This document shows, in pieces, positions 5,276 to 6,130 of a stretch of 6,130 nucleotides of DNA. Numbering within the stretch: position 1 is the first letter of the stretch; each line of letters starts with the position of its first letter. Position numbers and translations under genes: made by a program. The notes beneath the pieces are model-generated. The model ran no database searches. It was not told where the DNA came from and worked only from the letters and a program-made list of their open reading frames with translations. The DNA comes from an uncultured Flavobacteriales bacterium (GTDB lineage: Bacteria; Bacteroidota; Bacteroidia; Flavobacteriales_D; Sanyastnellaceae). The stretch covers positions 1 through 6,130 of the forward strand of contig CALBSW010000103.1 in the NCBI GenBank assembly GCA_937967465.1, written 5' to 3'.

Positions 5276-5791
5276 ATGGCGCCCAAAACCCGCACTGCGA
5301 AAGAGACTTTCGCCACCACCACCCACATTGTCCTGCCCAACGACACCAATGTCCTCGGCAACCTCATGGGTGGACAGTTGCTGAATTGGATGGACATCAC
5401 GTCGGCCATCAGCGCCAACCGGCATTGCCGCCGGGTCGTGGTCACTGCAGCGGTCAACAACGTCTCCTTCGACCAGCCCATCCGGCTCGGCGACATGGTC
5501 ACCATCGAGGCCAAGGTCAGCCGGGCCTTCACCAGCTCCATGGAGGTGTTCATGGAGGTCTTTGTGGAAGACAACGCCACCGGAAAGCGCTCCAAGAGCA
5601 ATGAAGCGATGTACACCTTCGTGGCGGTCGATCAGCTTGGCGCGCCCATCATGGTGCCGGATCTGGTGCCCGAGAGTGAGGAAGAGCAGCGACGTTTCGA
5701 AGGCGCCCTGCGCCGCCGTCAACTCCGCCTGATTCTCGCCGGAAAAATGAAGCCGGCGGAGGCGACTGAGCTCAAGGCACTGTTCAACTGA
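5276..5791 (+). CDS. Hotdog-fold acyl-CoA thioesterase (YciA/ACOT-like)
   Basis: A 171-residue cytoplasmic enzyme predicted to hydrolyse acyl-CoA to free fatty acid and CoA. It has a single hotdog domain, unlike the tandem-domain mammalian ACOT7. Family motifs are PNDTNVLGNLMGGQLLNWMD (21-40), with the conserved Asn/Asp pair at 22-23, Gly32-Gly33 at the start of the central helix and Asp40. VVVTAAVNNVSFDQPIRLGD (54-73) follows, the strand bearing the conserved Thr/Ala and Val/Phe positions. The tail from about residue 132 is charged and probably helical. The ATG at 5276 is the natural start, about 15 residues before the first motif. It is the only plus-strand gene, divergent from hemJ, and its stop (5789-5791) overlaps the end of the convergent glycosyltransferase gene. 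Chain-length preference cannot be read from the sequence. Confidence 0.92.
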   Translation: MAPKTRTAKETFATTTHIVLPNDTNVLGNLMGGQLLNWMDITSAISANRHCRRVVVTAAVNNVSFDQPIRLGDMVTIEAKVSRAFTSSMEVFMEVFVEDNATGKRSKSNEAMYTFVAVDQLGAPIMVPDLVPESEEEQRRFEGALRRRQLRLILAGKMKPAEATELKALFN

Positions 5792-6130
5792 GGATGTTCC
5801 GGGCCGCCTCCAGGATGCGCTGCGGTGACACGCGGTGGATGCACGGGGTGCGGTGTCGACACCGGTCTCCCAACCGGCTGCAGGGACGGGACCGCTCGGG
5901 CTGCTCCGGCTCCAACTGAACGGTATCGGGGTGGGCCCGCCAAGGCCCCATGCCCAAGGCCGGAGAAGTGCACCCCCAAACGACCACCATCGGCACCTGA
6001 AGAGCGGCGCCGGCATGCATGGCCCCGGTATCGCCGACGATGAGCAGGTCGGCCGAGGCGATGGCCGAGAAGGTCTGGGCCCAGCTGAGTTCTCCCGCGC
6101 CATTGACGAGCGCAGCGGATTCCTGCCCTG
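5784..6130 (-). CDS. Glycosyltransferase family 9 protein, C-terminal part
   Basis: The last 114 residues of a protein whose start lies beyond the right edge. The segment LLIVGDTGAMHAGAALQVP (28-46 of the visible part) matches the nucleotide-sugar-binding motif of family 9 transferases (typically DSGPMH.AAALG.P). It is followed by MVVVWGCTSP. Three cysteines (visible residues 83, 90 and 96) form a C-x6-C-x5-C cluster near the end, a pattern often seen in this family's C-terminus. The protein ends with a helix at about 101-113. Characterised members are ADP-heptose:LPS heptosyltransferases that build the lipopolysaccharide inner core at the cytoplasmic face of the inner membrane. The sugar donor here cannot be told from the fragment. 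Its TGA (5784-5786) lies inside the end of the convergent thioesterase gene. Confidence 0.88.
   Translation of the reverse strand, partial: GQESAALVNGAGELSWAQTFSAIASADLLIVGDTGAMHAGAALQVPMVVVWGCTSPALGMGPWRAHPDTVQLEPEQPERSRPCSRLGDRCRHRTPCIHRVSPQRILEAARNILS

Noticed and set aside
3844..5604. Plus-strand open frame of about 586 codons.
   Set aside because: It runs antisense to the TatD-family gene and hemJ and then out of frame through the thioesterase. Its composition (His, Gln, Gly, Pro) is that of a shadow frame.
5197..5616. Upstream extension of the hemJ frame to an ATG at 5616.
   Set aside because: It is antisense to the thioesterase; the HemJ signature begins at the ATG at 5196, directly behind a promoter-like box.
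4811..6103. Minus-strand open frame of about 430 codons across hemJ, the thioesterase and the glycosyltransferase end.
   Set aside because: Its frame differs from the real hemJ and glycosyltransferase frames, and no family motif appears in it.
1..6130. CRISPR array, insertion sequence, prophage, defence or toxin-antitoxin modules.
   Set aside because: No regularly spaced repeats, transposase or integrase motifs, terminal inverted repeats or paired small genes are present; almost all DNA is covered by recognised genes.

Overview
The window is a gene-dense piece of a Bacteroidota chromosome with high GC content. Several things point to that phylum: an ExbB with a cleavable signal peptide, a small four-helix membrane protein between exbB and exbD, absence of Shine-Dalgarno sequences, and -7 promoter boxes of the TAnnTTTG type. 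The ExbD N-terminus looks Flavobacteriia-like, but family and genus cannot be fixed from this sequence. All genes are on the minus strand except one thioesterase on the plus strand.

Reading along the minus strand from the right edge: a glycosyltransferase family 9 gene (5784-6130, cut by the window edge) is convergent with the plus-strand acyl-CoA thioesterase (5276-5791) and overlaps it tail to tail by 8 bases. The thioesterase is divergent from hemJ (4639-5196, protoporphyrinogen IX oxidase), across a 79-base region with mirrored promoter-like boxes. hemJ is followed by a TatD-family metallohydrolase gene (3829-4629) and a type I L-asparaginase gene (2786-3832); the last two overlap by ATGA. 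Next come tRNA-Ser(GGA) (2586-2670), a compact hairpin terminator (2554-2581) and a pirin-family gene with a twin-arginine signal (1581-2528). The left part is the start of a TonB-energising operon: exbB (578-1432), a conserved-looking hypothetical membrane protein (95-547) and exbD (1-88, only its start).

Functionally the window is mostly housekeeping: haem synthesis, nucleic-acid/metal-dependent hydrolysis, asparagine catabolism, acyl-CoA turnover, cell-surface glycan synthesis and the proton-driven motor that powers outer-membrane TonB receptors. I see no mobile element, CRISPR array, toxin-antitoxin pair or defence island. The most interesting points are the uncharacterised membrane protein embedded in the ExbB/ExbD operon, the methionine- and acid-rich tether of ExbB, the Tat-targeted pirin, and a repeated arrangement in which the -7 box ends exactly four bases before the ATG, which predicts leaderless mRNAs. 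No gap without a gene exceeds 150 bases.
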